Shown here piece after piece: positions 62,873-64,000 of a stretch of DNA of 64,000 bases. Both the position numbers and the translations under genes were made by a program. How positions within the stretch are numbered: position 1 is the stretch's first letter; every line of letters begins with the position of its first letter. Origin of the DNA: Pseudomonas sp. SID14000 (GTDB taxonomy: Bacteria > Pseudomonadota > Gammaproteobacteria > Pseudomonadales > Pseudomonadaceae); NCBI RefSeq assembly GCF_002165135.1, contig NZ_NFZQ01000009.1, positions 186,001 through 250,000 of the forward strand. Reading direction: 5' to 3'. The notes beneath the pieces are model-generated. The model was not told the DNA's origin. It saw only the letters and a list, made by a program, of their open reading frames with translations, and did no database searches.

Positions 62873-62901
62873 GAAAAACCCCGGCCTGGGCCGGGGTTTT
62901 G
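62873..62901 (-). terminator. rpoD terminator
   Basis: On the minus strand AAAACCCCGGCC-CA-GGCCGGGGTTTTTC forms a strong stem with a T run, directly after the rpoD stop. Confidence 0.9.
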
Positions 62902-62904
62902 TCA

Positions 62905-64000
<1,096 letters not shown>

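Overview
The window is chromosomal DNA from a member of the Pseudomonas putida group. The evidence is the gene order (aceE, glnE, waaFCGP, bioBFHCD, rsmY, pqqFABCDE, davBA, rmcA-like gene, tRNA, rpoD), the high GC content and the many P. putida-type REP repeats. ilvE is absent between glnE and waaF, and the lysine-monooxygenase pair davB/davA is present, which fits P. putida better than P. aeruginosa. Almost all DNA is coding. No IS element, integrase or CRISPR array was seen.

Layout. 1-2.2 kb: 5' part of aceE (minus), with paired palindromes in its promoter region. 2.6-5.5 kb: glnE. 5.7-12.7 kb: one LPS-core operon, waaF-waaC-waaG-waaP plus three more kinase-fold genes, all overlapping or touching. 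12.7-15.5 kb: a convergent DUF6543/dermonecrotic-toxin-like gene. 15.5-21.0 kb: an iron cell-surface-signalling operon (sigma factor, anti-sigma factor, TonB receptor, PepSY protein, small membrane protein). 21.5-24.7 kb: exonuclease, CBS/nucleotidyltransferase protein and a divergent response regulator. 24.9-28.0 kb: glcB and a GcvR-like ACT protein. 28.4-32.0 kb: rarD, srkA, modE-like regulator, comF. 32.1-36.6 kb: bioBFHCD behind a BirA-type operator that lies inside the first codons of comF. 36.8-42.7 kb: a small flagellar-rod-like protein and two paralogous acyl-CoA dehydrogenases around a diguanylate cyclase; the first has a PsrA box. 42.8-43.0 kb: the Gac/Rsm small RNA rsmY with its GacA site. 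43-45.7 kb: LysR regulator, class-III aminotransferase, a YqaE/Pmp3 peptide. 45.8-53.4 kb: PQQ synthesis locus pqqF-A-B-C-D-E plus an S9 peptidase. 53.6-56.1 kb: davA/davB lysine catabolism. 56.1-58.9 kb: the most accessory stretch, with a 240-bp palindromic repeat also found at 21.2 kb, a leader able to form a pseudoknot before a DUF6124-like gene, an Lrp regulator and a DUF4160/DUF2442 pair. 58.9-64 kb: tRNA-Ile2(CAU), an RmcA-like GGDEF/EAL protein and the 3' part of rpoD.

Most genes are core metabolism and envelope functions. The best candidates for something undescribed are the leader RNA at 56.8-57.0 kb, the duplicated 240-bp inverted-repeat element, the DUF4160/DUF2442 module with a palindrome over its promoter, and several perfect operator-like palindromes before aceE, glcB, rsmY and an acyl-CoA dehydrogenase gene. 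No search was run. Family names come from recognising motifs and gene order.
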